A stretch of DNA of 64,000 nt from Monilinia fructicola (GCA_008692225.1 VICG01000008.1:1127001-1191000), one strand, 5' to 3'. Counted from the stretch's first letter, positions 25,077 through 38,202 are shown. Made by a program: numbers and translations. The notes: generated by a model not told the origin, from the sequence alone.

Positions 25077-27285
25077 CGTCAATCTGGAAAGAATGAGTAC
25101 CGTTGAAGATTCGTTCTACATGAAAGTTATATAGCTAATTTATGTTCATTATATCTCGGTCAAGAAATGGGGAAACCCATCCTCGAAAGTTCGAGTTACC
25201 AAACATTTCGATATGATCCTTGCCATTTGACACCATCGATTTTTTGCACGCTGGCCGGCACTTTTTCCATTTATATTTCAAAAGATTCTTCCATGAATAC
25301 TTTGTAATAGTCGCGATAAGAATTGTGGGCGAAAGTTTCAAAACTTCAATGTACCCCTCATGACGTGCTCTATGCGCATCTGCTGCGTGATGATAGATAA
25401 GATATTCGATGCTCTTTATTGGTGAGTTTCTTACGTCAGCCAGCGTTATTCGTAGCGTCGCGTGGTATGGTATAATGCAGTGGTATCTTTTGTAGATCAT
25501 GTCCTGTAGTACTTGATGAGGCTAAAACGTCGTCGAGCTTGCATTTGTCAAATGAAGGCTTCCGATGTTTCTATGGCTGGCCGTTTAGAACTATATGCAG
25601 CTAAAATGCTGTTTACAGCCTCCAAGCGGCGGATCATCGAACCACACATTCGTTCACGTCCTAGTCCAATAAACCTGACTATTTCAAATGTTTCTGAGAC
25701 AGTTCGCCATTGATTTCTCCTGATATCCAAAGGAACACAATAAAGAGAAACATCCAACAGAGTCGAACATATTCTTGCAAAACATTTGTAAACTTCAGAC
25801 ATCACGCTTCAAGTCACTTATCTTTGATTCAAGAGCAGTAATGACCACCATCCCGAATGTAATATTATCAAAGTCCTATTTACCATAATCATATTATTTC
25901 GGCGGCGGGATTAAATTTAAGCAAGAAACATGAACGATCCAAAGGATTGTTCTAATCCTCAATCACACACCAATGCCATACTCGACAATCCAAAGGTTCA
26001 GATCAGCCTGTTGCCAGCCGATGATATATTCATCGCGGTGATAATTTTAATTTCCAAAGTCCAAGTTTGGAGCGTAAATGCCACTTTCTGGATTGTATAC
26101 TGGGCAAGCGCCTGTTCCCGGAATAGACTCTTTAACTATAATACCAGACGTATCGTATAGGGCAGTTAGGGTTTCCAACTTTGTTGGAGCAGGTAACACA
26201 ACATTGCACCAGCGATTGTCAATGATCCCACTGTTTCTCGCTACCTCTCAGCCCATGCTTTCAATCACACCCTATGCATCTCTGTTGCCATCTTCGATCC
26301 TCAAGGGAGCAGTCAATGCACTTTTTGTGAGCTAAGTATGCTCGTTCCTATTGTCTTGTGTTATGCGCAAGCCTGCGCTTCATCGAATCAAGATGCGCGT
26401 AAGTATCCTTTGACATATCCCTAACATCCTCATTTGGGGCAGCAAATCTTTGCTCCAGATAGCCGTCTACCCTATTTCGTGACTCTAGTCAGCAGTGGAA
26501 TTGAGCTTCGTTTTGGACACAAGTTCTTAGACGAACTATAATATTTTTGTAGAGGGATAGGAGATACCACCACCACGCATCGGCGTCATTTTTTCAAGTT
26601 TCGGCTATTAAATATGTCCTTCGTGTCTCTTTTGAATATGAACAAGGTAGAAATGGCAAAGCCTGATGCAAAAATGGCAAGTGCAATTGAGCTTAATCTT
26701 GGATTGCTCGAGGACAAGGTTTTCGCCAGATTAAAAGCTTGGGTAATGAATACTAATAAACATCGAGATCACGAAATGGAAGGGGCTTGTAGTAGACTTT
26801 ATCACTGAGATACTTGAAATGGAATGAGTAAAAAGTTCGAACTCAGGTATGCGTAATTATTGAAGATCGAGCTACATCTCCATGGACTGATGCCACATTT
26901 TAATGCGGCAGAATATTGGACCCGCATAACCGAATCAATTCGGTGATGTGCTTGTTACTGCTTTGGAAAGTAGAGACTATTCGTTGCTCATTATTGCTTG
27001 GTGGATTTTGGAGAATTAGAGTTCACGCATGCTAACCTATAATCAAGCTACATTTAGTCGGGGCACAGTTGCCTAGACTCAGTGCCAGCCGTTTGTGTAT
27101 ACCACATATTTCAGCCCAGCATTTGTTTTATATTTCAACATCGCGCTTATGCTGTGGCAGACTGTGGCTTAAGGTCACAAATGCTCAACCTTGTCGAGAA
27201 AAGTCTTGCTGATTGGTGAATATTTTTTCATAAATCCGTGGAATGCTATTTTTGTGGCTGTCTCGGGACCTCTGTGGTGTTAATA
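25077..27285. other. Non-genic region with possible gene fragments
   Basis: Two adjoining minus-strand frames (25805-25548 and 25500-25135) together make about 200 codons with no recognisable domain. On minus around 26210-26050, a stretch reads LETLTALYDTSGIIVKESIP and is protein-like, but it is preceded by stops. I could not build a gene from either. They may be relics. Confidence 0.3.
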
Positions 27286-27476
27286 CAGTCCCCCCCCTTG
27301 AATAAAGGGCAAAAATATGGGTATACCCACAATCTTTTATTTTGCTGGCGACGACGACGCATAGGCCAATCGAAGAATATTCCAGTAGATTCTATTGGCC
27401 AAAAAACCTCTGAATTACTTATATAATACCAGTGGGTATACCCATAATTTTGCCCTTTATTCAGGGGAGGGGACTG
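27286..27476. mobile_element. 191-bp MITE with about 45-bp terminal inverted repeats and TA duplication
   Basis: The left end is CAGTCCCCCCCCTTGAATAA and continues AAGGGCAAAAATATGGGTAT, ACCCAC. The right end is the inverse of CAGTCCCCTCCCCTGAATAA, then AAGGGCAAAATTATGGGTAT, ACCCAC. The ends match over about 45 bases with only a few differences and are flanked by TA on both sides (27284-27285 and 27477-27478). CAGT termini with TA duplication are typical of Tc1/mariner-pogo elements. The 100-bp interior is non-coding, so movement would need a transposase supplied elsewhere. The interior holds a further small inverted pair around GGCCAAT / ATTGGCC. Confidence 0.85.
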
Positions 27477-27478
27477 TA

Positions 27479-30400
27479 ATATGGGCACATGGGTTTGTGA
27501 GTCAATCTGGTGATGCAGGACATCCGCACCGATACGGTAGTTTCAGAGTTTCACACAACACTAACGGCCCACCAACTCGGATTTAGAAGGTTGGCAACCC
27601 AGGCACACATGAGCTGGAACGTACCCTCGGATGCAGAGCTTCAATCTGTATTCTTTGATGGCATGTCCCTTTTTTCAAGCCTACCATAATTGGCTAGACT
27701 TATCAAAAGTCAGTCATGTAACGACAAGAGGGAAAATTCCATATTACTCAAATACAATGCCAATAGTGCACCACTTAGGTTGAAAGTCGCCCGACGACCA
27801 ATTGAACTACATCTCCATATGCAATGTTCATACATGTATTTCCATTTAACGCGGTAGATACACCGTCTCACTTGGTTTGTGGTAAATATGTGTTTTGATG
27901 GTTCGAAGCCTTTCCAATCGGGTCGTTCAGACTCTTCATTGAAAAGGCCACTCACACTCCTAAGATCCAAGCTAATAAAAATCGGTATTTTAAACAATGG
28001 AGGAGATGTTGTAATAGAGGTGTTAGGATGTAGCAGCAGGTTTATATCTAAAGATCAACGCTGTTTATATGAGCTAGTTGACAGATTCGGAAAGCGAATG
28101 ATTTTTATGGTTTTCATATGGTTCTTTATGGATGGATCTTGCTTGCATTCTTTTTTTCCGTGGGGCAAGTATTTTGAGCGTATAGCGATGAAAGAGCTCA
28201 ATTCAAGACTTGCTTGCATAAAGTTTCACGGATGGACTTATTTGGAATGTATAATGTTTGCTGGCTTGATCAAATGGATGTTCATTTGTCTTTTGATTTA
28301 CTAAAATTGTCACTTTGAAGAGAAATTTAGTAGAAGAATTAGCCATTTCCCTCTCAGTTCCTTGCTCAACTGAAATATCTATCTTCTGAACAGAAGTTTC
28401 ACTCCCAGAAACCCTTTCTATACACAAGCGTTGAACTCACCCGTAGAAGCTTGTGATCCATTCGCTTTTTGACCTCGACGCATCTTGAGCTTATATATCA
28501 CTTCTGCTATCTTACCACCTCAAGTGCAAGCATGCAGAAGACTCGCAATCGTGCTACTCACTAAAATCATTACCACCATCCTGCTCATGACGGCCACCGT
28601 TTTTGCCCTTGCATTCCGACAAACAACCGATGCCAACAATGGCGCCGAGAAGAAATCATAGAAGATTAGAACAATGCCATCCAGGTGCGTCCAAAAAACC
28701 CTCCAACCCCCGTAGACCCCCAACAAATCGTCCAATTCGTTGACACACAACCACCAACCACCAGCAGCCAAATGAACAACCACACTCTCACAAACAACCC
28801 CAACTTCGTCCCCAACACAAACAACACCCTCCCGTCCTCCAGATCCAATTCAGCCTCAACGGTCAGCTCAGCACAGGTACCAAATCTACTCTATTGGCCG
28901 CTCTGCCCGATGATGTCCGGAACGCCCTTGTTGGAACTCTGAGAGGAGATTTGGGGTGATCTTACATCTGGATCTGGATCCTGAGTTGAATTTTACGTCG
29001 GCGGGTGGGGGAGGGGGAGTTTCGCGGAAGGTCGCTCGCGTATGTTTTGTGAAACTGTAAGTTCCGAGGTTGATTCTGAGAACGAGATCAAGGGTCTCGT
29101 CTCTGTATGATATTTCGATTGTTGCAAAAGTGTTCTTCTGGCCGGGGAAAGATTGGGACCAAGGGGTTGGATGCAATGGCGCTGGGTGCTGGTCCGGTTG
29201 CAAAAGAGACGAAGAGGGTTCCCGCGGCTGGAGATTTGAGCGGTTGGGTTTGCGGGTAGGGTTTGGGGCTTTGATCCATGGCTCGTTCTCTTTCTCGCGG
29301 CTTTCGGCTATGCAGATTTAGGGACGCAAGGCGTGGTGCAACTATCCATGGGTCGCAGCCTGTTCTGGTGATCTGCTCTTTCCAAATGTTTACATAGGGC
29401 GAGCCGAGATGAAAGAGAGGCCTCGCTATTAATCTCGGTGGAAGTTGCATTCGGGAAGATCACCTTCCTCTCGGACTCCTCACTCGATATTCCCTCTGCC
29501 GTTTACCATTCGGCACGACAGATAATAAGTAAGCAACGTACGATTTTCCGGGTGGTTTTTCAGAACAAATCCTCTCAATATGGCAAGATGTGCATAGGCG
29601 CAATGAAACCATGGAATATTCAAAGTCATCGCTTAGTCGCATATCACGACTTCCCCAAGCCCAAGACCTCCCCATTAATCCCTGCATGAACATCAGATCC
29701 CGCAGGGCTGGAACAGAGTTTATACTTGGAAGGAAAAAATTATAGCCGTCAAGTTAAAATAACCAATTGGACTGTTGCACATTACAGCCGCAGGGCGGAA
29801 ATAAGCTTTGATCTAGGACAGAGTAGGAGGGTGCAGACTACTAATGCTACTAAGATTCGCAAATCAGGAGCTGACACTATAAGACCAATGGAATAATTTT
29901 TAGCTGATTTTTCAACTGGGACGTCCAGATTGATCGGCTGGAAAATTTGAAAATGGGTGGTATGAGTGACTGTTTTGACTTTCTCACAACTACTGAGATG
30001 TTTAATTCCTGACTACATGAACGGGTGGGCATAAGAATTTAAGATCAACTGAAATAACTTTGCTGTGTCTGATATCTGGAAAGTCAGATGAAGGTAATAT
30101 CTGAGTATGGGGTATGAATAGGTTTCTTTTCTGGAATTAATAGCATCATTAGACACTGTGGGACAAGACACGAGAATGCAATCATGGCTGTACTTGGTAC
30201 ACTCGGTTTGCTTGCGTAGCGGAGGTTGGTGGCTAGCTCGCAATCTTCCGGAAATAATATGAGAGGTTCTAAATACCTGGGCCTTGTGAGGCACATGCTC
30301 GTGGAAAACAAAATTCTGATGGTATTTTGGGTCGAAGGTTTGAGTGTCGATGAGCTATCCAGACGGATGGTGGATCCCTTCTTGTACAAGAGAAATTGTG

Positions 30401-30611
30401 CCTTGAAAAATTCGCGGGTATCATTGTACGTTGCTTCTGAATATCATATTAAAAGGCTCTGCCTGCCCCAACTTTTCTTTGCGTGCAGATCTCCTGACAT
30501 TTCATATCCTGAGTTTCCATTCTCAACATCTCAAATTTGAAGGGAAATATTTTTTGAAAAAAATCACATCCAAGTGAACCATATTGGGACGTTCTCGGAG
30601 CAACAGATGAT
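27479..30611. other. Region without a supportable gene
   Basis: A minus-strand tRNA-like A-box lies near 27800 without a tRNA fold. Around 28530-28660 on plus, a frame ends ILLMTATVFALAFRQTTDAN and could be part of a small secreted protein, but no start exon was found. Frames at 28685-28942 (Asn/Thr/Pro-rich) and 28876-28960 (ALPDDVRNALVGTLRGDLG) could belong to one unresolved gene. None is firm. Confidence 0.3.
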
Positions 30612-31268
30612 ATGAGATTCAACGCGCTCGCTCTCTCTTTGATTCTTGCCTTAGCGGCCGTTGCGTCCGCGGATCAGCTCTCGGATTAGTTTTTTGGAGA
30701 AATAAACATATGGAGAGAAGCTGCTATTGTATGTTCCCCCAAACTATGAGCTTTAATTTTCATTATTCTAAACAGCAATATCTACTTCTGCCAGAACCTT
30801 AACAACCTCCTTGACGATGCCACTCAAGACTTCCGCTTTATCAGTGAAGACCTCGTCAAGTTTTTCAAGAATACAACTTTACAAAACACCATATTCGTCA
30901 TCGGAATCAACAAAGAAGTGGCACAACGAGAAGCTCTTATCAACCTCACGATAACTAATGGTCACGAGCCTAGCCCATTGCAAGCTGGCGAGAAACCCAT
31001 CCAACAACTCACCGATAAAGTGAATTCGACTTTGTTTAGCATCAACCAAACCCCCAGTGATGACCCACATTTCCAAGATCATATATTAGAAAATCAGATT
31101 GGGATGATCAATGCAATCAGATGCAATCAGCTAATGCCTGCTATAAGTGCATTTTGGAACAATACGGCCAATATATTGGACGACTTGCAGGGACAGATAC
31201 AAGACCTTCCGGGTCCACTCGTTTGTGAGACATTCGACGCAGATACGTCCAGCTACCCTATTGGTTGA
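30612..31268 (+). CDS. Small secreted protein with an in-frame stop after the signal peptide
   Basis: ATG 30612 starts MRFNALALSLILALAAVASA, a textbook signal peptide with cleavage after the Ala-Ser-Ala. Five codons later TAG 30687 interrupts the frame. The frame then continues FFGEINMWREAAI to a GTATGT donor at 30729. An acceptor CTGCCAG at 30793-30794 joins, in phase, to NLNNLLDDATQDFRFISEDL and on to the stop at 31268. The mature part would be about 175 residues, mostly helical, Asn-rich, with two Cys late in the chain. I do not recognise the family. Everything except the TAG is consistent with one two-exon secreted protein, so it is either a recent pseudogene, a readthrough gene or a sequence error. 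Confidence 0.6.
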
Positions 31269-33296
31269 CAAGTCTTTATTCAATGACGGGTGATACTATT
31301 CTTATGAGCTTGATCGACTGTGTGCGTTTTGCCATCAGCTAAGGAAGAAGCGTTTTTTGGTGGTGCTGAAACCATGTGGATCATTTTGAAATTTATTCTA
31401 AAGGAGTTCTGGTGTTTGGTGAATGGTGCAATGATTCTATCTCAAATATGTGTGTTGTCAGGTAGCTTTTGAATGATGAACGTATATTCCAAAATTTCCA
31501 AAATTTCCAAGATTTCCAAATATGGACGATATGATGGATGATACTTGGTTGTTGTTGAGGTCAAGTTATTTCTGTGTAGAGGCCAGAAACAGTTTGTAGC
31601 GGCTTTGGTTCGACAATACATGTATTGAGTAATGGCGTATCCATTGAGGCTCAGATGGCACGGTTCTCATAAAACAAAATGCTATCTTTGTATTAATGTG
31701 TCTGAGGTGCGTATTGCTCGACCGGATTCCAGTAACAATGGACCTTGTGATAAAACATTGAAACAGAAAGAATTTTCCGCGCATTCTAACAAGACTGTCA
31801 ATGAAGAACTTCTTCCCTAGACGGCGAAGGCGCGGTGAAAGTAAAATATACAAATTCTAGCGTATGGGAAATATCTGTTGTCAGAGGAATAGGCCTCGAA
31901 GAACTCTTTTCCCGGCATAAACACTGTTCTGATGTTGATTCAACAAATTGCCTGTGTAATGCAAACGAATTTTGCTCTACGTCCCAAATTCTCTAATTTT
32001 CCCTATTGAAGGAGGAGTATGTATTTCTAAAGAGCGCGGGAGCTTAGATGTGTGGGTGATAACTTTCTGTACATCTGTCACTTCATCTCCTAGCTACTCA
32101 GCCAGCAACAGAATCACCCATGAACATGATTATTGAAAGGATTCTGTGCCAATACTCTCCAGATTGATGGCTCGATACACCACAGGTATACATATTCTAT
32201 ATTTGAGCCATCAAGCTGAAGTGTGTTGGGAGACGGGTATAAGAGAAGAGGAAGAATTGCTGCAAAAAGGCAAAAGTATCCCGTTTCTCAAGCTCTTTGT
32301 GCCCCTCTCTTCCAGCATAAACTTTTACCTCCATATATGCCACCCCTTTCATTCAGTCGAAATGTCCTGTTTGTAGATTATGTATCTTCTATTATGTGTA
32401 ATGAAGGCACTTCCAGCCCAGGAATTCCTTCAATGAGCCCACATCGTGACAATCAAGTATTCAATTCCACCAAAAGAAGAGCAACAATGTTAAGCGATGA
32501 AACTCTGAGTCTTATAAAAATAATGTCTTCAAAATTGTCTGTATGAAATATAATCAATATACTTATTTTGTTGAAGGAACGGAGAGTGGAATGAGGTTTG
32601 GCCAGATGAATTGTCAGCACAATCCAAAATTGCAATTGTGCATGGTATTTATGCAGCACCTGTGCTTGATGCATAACCTTAACATAACAATACTCGAGTA
32701 AGTGAATGAGATGCATATGGATAATTATCATCAGAGTGAAATAATAATTAATAAATATATTATCGACTTCGAGACACACTCGTGGACAGCCGTTCATGAA
32801 AAATCTCTAAATCTCTACTATGAGATATCACCATCCACCCCAAACTCACTTGGAATACAGTTCATGACAGTCAGCCATCATTGCCGCCATCAACATGATG
32901 TACAGTAGCTGGAGGTATACCATCTTATGTCTGAGGTCAGCCATCGATCAACGGAGACTAAAGAAAGCCGGAGCTTCGAATGGCCGCTGTGAATGGCGAG
33001 TCAATTGATGAGGCATGATGATAGAGTTGACGCTCAATTGCAAGACATACATACTGAGATTATCTGCATCTTATTCTGGTGGTAGAAGAACAATTAGGTA
33101 GTCAAGCCAAGAAACAAGAAAATGTTCTTGTTACGTTCCTGAGTAACATTACAAGCAAGCGCTACGATAAAGTTACTTGAGCTGCCGAACGTCATCGAAG
33201 CAGTTGTCAACTTACTTGAAAAACAAGATATTTCTAGATTCTTCTCATCCATCAACCACCATATACTCACTCCCATTCGGTATAACAAAATTCAAA
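31269..33296. other. Intergenic region
   Basis: No supportable gene. A short CCAAAATTT-type repeat occurs at 31488-31520. An ACTCGAGT palindrome near 32692 shares a 17-base context with the one near 1702. Confidence 0.4.
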
Positions 33297-33982
33297 ATGC
33301 CTTCAGCTATAATAAATACAACAATTCAATCCTGCGTCTTATCTGGAATCAGCAACATCATCGCACAGTTTATCTCTGCGCATCAGAAGAATGTACGACC
33401 CCTCCATCCCTTCATTCCTCCAAAGAATTTACTCTGACAGGATCGCAGACTGCATTCACGATAGACTGGATCCCAGTATCTCAATTCATTCTCTACAGTG
33501 CATTGAGTGCCCCGCCCAACTTCTATTTGTGAGCTCTTCTTTCCAAAAAGCTACGCGTATGCATAACAGAAGTACAAAACTAACTACTAACTACCAGACA
33601 ATCCCTCCTCGAACACCTTCTTCCCTCCAAGAAGCGCCCCCATCCCCAGAATACCCCCGAAAAGTCCCCTCAGTCAGCCCCATCCCTCTCACTCACCAAC
33701 ACCATTCTCAAAGTCCTACTCGACCAAACTCTCCTCGCAGTCTTCAACGTCCTATTCTTTCTCATTTCATTCTCCATCTTCCGTGGTTCTACGCTCCCCC
33801 AAGCCCTGCAATATGCACAATCAAGATACTGGGATATGATGAAAGCAGGGTGGAAACTATGGCCCGTCGTCAGTCTCAGCAATTTTGCCGTTATCAAGAG
33901 TGTGCAGGGACGGGCTCTATTGGGGAGTTTGGCGGGGATCGGTTGGAATGTATACTTGGGATTGGTGCAAGGTGGGAAGTGA
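33297..33982 (+). CDS. Mpv17/PMP22 family membrane protein
   Basis: Family members are four-helix proteins of mitochondrial inner or peroxisomal membranes that may form channels. Exon 1 (33297-33392) encodes MPSAIINTTIQSCVLSGISN and the first helix. Exon 2 (33426-33528) encodes FTLTGSQTAFTIDWIPVSQF and SAPPNFYL. Exon 3 (33598-33982) encodes a Pro-rich loop, VLLDQTLLAVFNVLFFLISF, and the family signature region KAGWKLWPVVSLSNFAVI with GRALLGSLAGIGWNVYLGLV near the end. The second intron is clean (GTGAGC; CTAACTACCAG). The first intron would be only 33 nt (33393-33425) and the joined frame is one base short; a lost base near 33425 would give the usual Asn-Glu-Phe-Thr-Leu reading. Total length, about 194 aa, fits the family. 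Confidence 0.8.
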
Positions 33983-35783
33983 GAGGGCGGGTGAAAATTT
34001 CATGCTATCAGTGCTTCAGTGATATAAGAGTTCAACGGTAGGTAGATTGCCTCTCTGAGCCCGCCGGCTGTGGATTAACAAGTGCCTGGGGCAATGGATT
34101 GCTATGGAGGTATCAGATGCTTCTACAGGAAGAACACAGGGTCCTGATCTCCTTTGATGATATTGCATCCTTCAAATGCCGTTTTCATCAGTGTGGTGGA
34201 ATTCCATAGACTTCTTGCCAAAGCGTAAAATTACCGAATGTAGAGAGAGCAGAGGATATAAACATCTCAGTGAAGCAGAATATCCAGAGAAACCTACACA
34301 GCGCAAGACCACAACTTCATACAACTCAAACGAAGTGCAACTGAATCCACCAGGATCTCAAGTTTTCTGGTATAGAGGTGATCTTCATAGTTAAAGATCA
34401 TGAAGCAATGAAACTCTTGAGCTCTTGGGTTCGCACACTTCTATGCCTTCCAGTACTCTTACCATGAACTCCGATGCATAACAAGTCTGGAGTGTGACCA
34501 CACCACCAAAAGGAGACTTTCGAACATAGGAGTACAAAAGTGGTAGAGAGGCCAATCTATACGAGTGTGAGGATACCCAAGATCCAACCTTCTGGCATAA
34601 CGACAATATATATTCCAAAGCTACAAAAGTCCGGTGTCAAGTATTACTGTTTGTTTTTTCCTAATTGTGTTTTGGATGTTTAAGGAGTTCGGGAGAAGTG
34701 TTGAGATGATCAACGTCAATACCTATGTACCACCAGTGTGCCTAGGTAGTCAATTAGGTACTTGAAGACAACATCAAGGAGAACCGACACCAAGCAAACA
34801 CCCCCTTTTAATATCTAATTCCCAAACCCAACATCATCGTCTGATACTCGACCTACGTTCAATATTACGTGACGGTATTACGTGACACTTATCAAACTCA
34901 CTACAGAAATCGTAAGTGGTGATATCGAATCCCAAGTCAGATACCATCCTGCCATTATCTAATTAAGCAGTACCTCCATATCCAAATGATCGCCCTCCTC
35001 AACAACGACTATGAACGTGTTCATGATGCCTAGGAACCTGGACCGTGCATGGTAATGCGGCATCACAGTATACCCCTGTCACGAGACAACCAGCGAGTAA
35101 GCCTCGAGGTCCCAACCGTTTGTTGCTTAGACGACCAAAATAATATCGTTGCCCAAAAGGAGAAGAAAAAAATGCAACAGTTTCCAACAATTGTCATAAA
35201 TGTTTCACAATCGTTCTCGCTCAGCCTTGCCCCCTTCGTGCGGATGAGCACTTGCCGTGTGGGACGTTTCGGTCGCGCCATCGATGAAGTGTGTTGGTGG
35301 CGCGTCGACGGCCCTTGCGGCTGCGCAACGCTGCATTTTGCTCGTGGATGTTGTGGGCGCTTGAGCTGCGGCAAAGGAAGAGGGTGTTTACTGGGGTTTG
35401 GTGCGGTTTTCACGCGCTTTCTCTTCCGGCTTGGGGGATTGTGGTGTGGTGTGGTGTGGTGCGGGTGTTTGGTGGCGGGCCTAGGAATGGGTCTATGAGT
35501 AGGTGGGGACGAGTTCTACTTTACGGTTTCTGTTTCTAGGAGTAGCACATATTCTTGGGTATCAGTGTTTGGGTTGGTGTTGGGTGCGGGTGGTGTTTTG
35601 TTTGTTTGTTTTTTTCATGGAAGGATGGGATATATAGATCCTGTGGTTATCGCTATACATTGTCTTTATTCGAAAGACATCGTGTATCTGTCTTTTGGTT
35701 AAGGGTATTCGAATTCCTCCTTTCTGTCCGGTCATCTCCTATCACCTTTATATAATCAAGAAATAGGCTACTGAAAAATAGCC
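33983..35783. other. Intergenic region
   Basis: No supportable gene. A GC-rich stretch at 35230-35500 is open on both strands but has no motif and contains GTGTG repeats. Treated as non-coding. Confidence 0.4.
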
Positions 35784-36830
35784 ATGTATCTGGAGTTACC
35801 AAACTCTCTCATCATCTTGGGACTTCTAACATATCCTTCCGTGGCACGAGTATGGAAACAAACCTCCAGACTGCCTCTTACTGTCGGCTTTCAGAATAAC
35901 TTGGGATTTGATGTTGAGGCGGAGCCTACTATCTCGCCTACAACTATTACGGATTTCAAACCGTTTAGATCTACGTCAGTGTTCACTATACCGGCTGCTG
36001 TAAGTAAAGTGACATACAAAGTCCCGCGCATAAGTCGAGATCCTACACAGGAAATTTAGTCTCCCAAAGAAAGAAGCCCCGAAGCTACTGTTCTCGAGTT
36101 CTGATTTGCTGATACCAACCTCAAAGCTAGCAACGCCCAACATAGAAGACGCTGTGCCTGTCGATAAGCCATCGCCTCCAGTTGCAATTGGCCAACGATC
36201 GCCTGACGCGGACTCGCGCAGATACATCCCAGCTGAAGGATACAGTTACGATCCGTCCAAAGTGGTACCCGGTCCCACCATCACAGCCGCGGAGTGGGAC
36301 CCTTTTCAGCTTCTGACGTCTTGGCCTCCTATCACTGAGGTGAGTGCACCCGAGGAGATTGGCGCGTGATATGCTGGGAGAGGCTAACTTCGGCGCCCCA
36401 GCAAACGACCTATTCGGATATTTTTACAGATTTGTTTCCCACCACCACACATACGATTACCATCACGATTACGCCGCGGGGGGCGGGGGGGTTGGAAAGT
36501 AGGGCGACGACGATGGAGGGAAGTCGTGGCTGGGAGACGCCGCGGACGTTCCAGACGATTACGGGGGCTCCTTCGCTTGCGTCGTCGATTGTCACCCGGG
36601 GATATGATGTAGAGCGTCGGGGGTATGGGGAAGATTTGGCTTCTTGTGAAGCGTTGGCCTCGGCGGAGATTCTGGCGTGTCTTTATTCGAAGAGCATATT
36701 GCTTCCCGTTAGGACTTATACGAGCGTTCAGGCTGGTTCCACGCAGGTTGTCATTGAGGTTGGCGAGGGACCGCATCACAGGCTTTATTCCGTGCCGGTC
36801 AGTACTGCGGTGTTAGCTTCTGATGCTTAG
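35784..36830 (+). CDS. Secreted Thr/Pro-rich protein, three exons
   Basis: The start MYLELPNSLIILGLLTYPSV is a likely signal peptide, with cleavage near PSVA. Exon 1 (35784-35999) ends at GTAAGT. Exon 2 (from about 36050 to 36339) contains KLATPNIEDAVPVDKPSPPV and YIPAEGYSYDPSKVVPGPTI. Exon 3 (36402-36830) begins QTTYSDIFTDLFPTTTHTIT and ends VSTAVLASDA. The second intron (GTGAGT...GCCCCAG) is in phase. At the first intron the phases differ by one base, so a small indel or an unrecognised splice site is likely. The composition (Thr, Ser, Pro, Val) suits an extracellular or cell-wall protein. No catalytic motif is recognisable and function is unknown. Confidence 0.55.
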
Positions 36831-38202
36831 TTATAGGGGCTTCTGGGGGAGGTTTGGGTTGGGTTTGGTGGTGAATTTGCTTTGGAGGGGGTGGGTGGAT
36901 GGAAGGTTGGCAATTGGTGTTTGGCTGGGTGATGTCTATTGATATGGTGGTCTTAGTAACATGTGTAGCTTTTGGCTGGGGGTGAGGGGGGAGTATTTCC
37001 AAGTATTGGCTCTAGGATATTGTTCTGTGTGTGGACTTGATGCCTGTTTTGAAAGGGGGATGAGAGAAACGAGAACTTAAGGCAATTGCGCTTGCGGAAG
37101 GGTGTATGGTTATAGCTGAGAGCGGAAAAGCCTCGACAGCGTCCTGATTGTGATTCTATTCTAAGTAAAACAAGTAACTCCAACTTGCCATTCTCGATGC
37201 TTATCCTTGTAAAGTTCGAAGGAAACTCAAGTATCATGAGAGACCTAAGAAATTTTCTTGGTCTCAAAATGCTTTGCAGAATGGAATTTGGACCCCTTAA
37301 CTCTAAGATACGACATAGACATACCCATGACGAGAAAAGAAATAGAGCTTTCTTGAGCTTCCAAACATCCGGTGAACTTTCACATCCGTTTTACAATTCA
37401 CATCATCTATGCAAGATCGGAAATATCTTTAGGTCATTCTCTTCTGGCAGTATAGAAAACATCTCTTGAGATATATATATATATATCAATGCTTGACCAT
37501 GGATTCTGACTCGGATTCTGGTGAGGCTGCTCTCATGAGTTCGTCTATAACCTTCAGCTTGGTTGGTCCCTGATGGGCTTTCATTTTCTTCCCTGGTGAG
37601 GCTCCGGTGAGTCTTGGGTTTGGGCGTGGTTGAAGAAATGGATGGGGTATTTAAATTTACTCCCTCCCTTAACTACCGAGGTAGAATGATACTGACAGGA
37701 AAGCAATCCTCTCTGACGTCCCCCATAACTTCTACAGTATGGTGGTAGGTTACCTAGGTACTTTGAAGAATTGCCCAATTCAGTAACACGAGGCTCCTCG
37801 GTCCGTGAAGCTTCTTGTTGCATACAGCCTGAATGAATCTCCAGTAACCTTACGAATAGAACTATTAGTATCATCCATCAATGATTTCTCAGGTGGGATG
37901 CGGAAAGTTCCGTACCTGAACTAACAGGGATGAAGCTCTCCCCAGAAATTTGTGGGATCATACAACTTCTTTAATTGCTTTCCTTAAAGGTTGTTGCTGG
38001 CTTGAAAGATGTTGTGAGAGATTTGATTGATAATTGAACGATATGATATAATTTTCACAATCGTTTCGACGAATGAGTACTGCGTTGGAGCTTGAGTACC
38101 TCCACTAGGAAATAATCCCTCTGTCCAGCATCATCTTCGCTGTTGCATGGCAGATTGAATATCGAAAATCTTGAGATTGTTTACATAACTGTAATCAACA
38201 AG
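36831..38202. other. Intergenic region
   Basis: No supportable gene. An ACCTAGGT palindrome lies near 37752, upstream of MSC7. A short TA repeat occurs near 37473-37485. Confidence 0.4.

Noticed and set aside
27240..27490. Short open frames on both strands at 27.2-27.5 kb
   Set aside because: They are created by the MITE's inverted ends; mirrored peptides appear on both strands.
27740..27830. Possible tRNA on the minus strand (GGAGATGTAGTTCAATTGG)
   Set aside because: A-box-like only; no B-box, anticodon arm or closing stem could be formed.
35049..35540. 149-codon plus-strand and 116-codon minus-strand frames in GC-rich DNA
   Set aside because: Both strands are open because of GC-rich composition and GTGTG repeats; no motif or linked exon.
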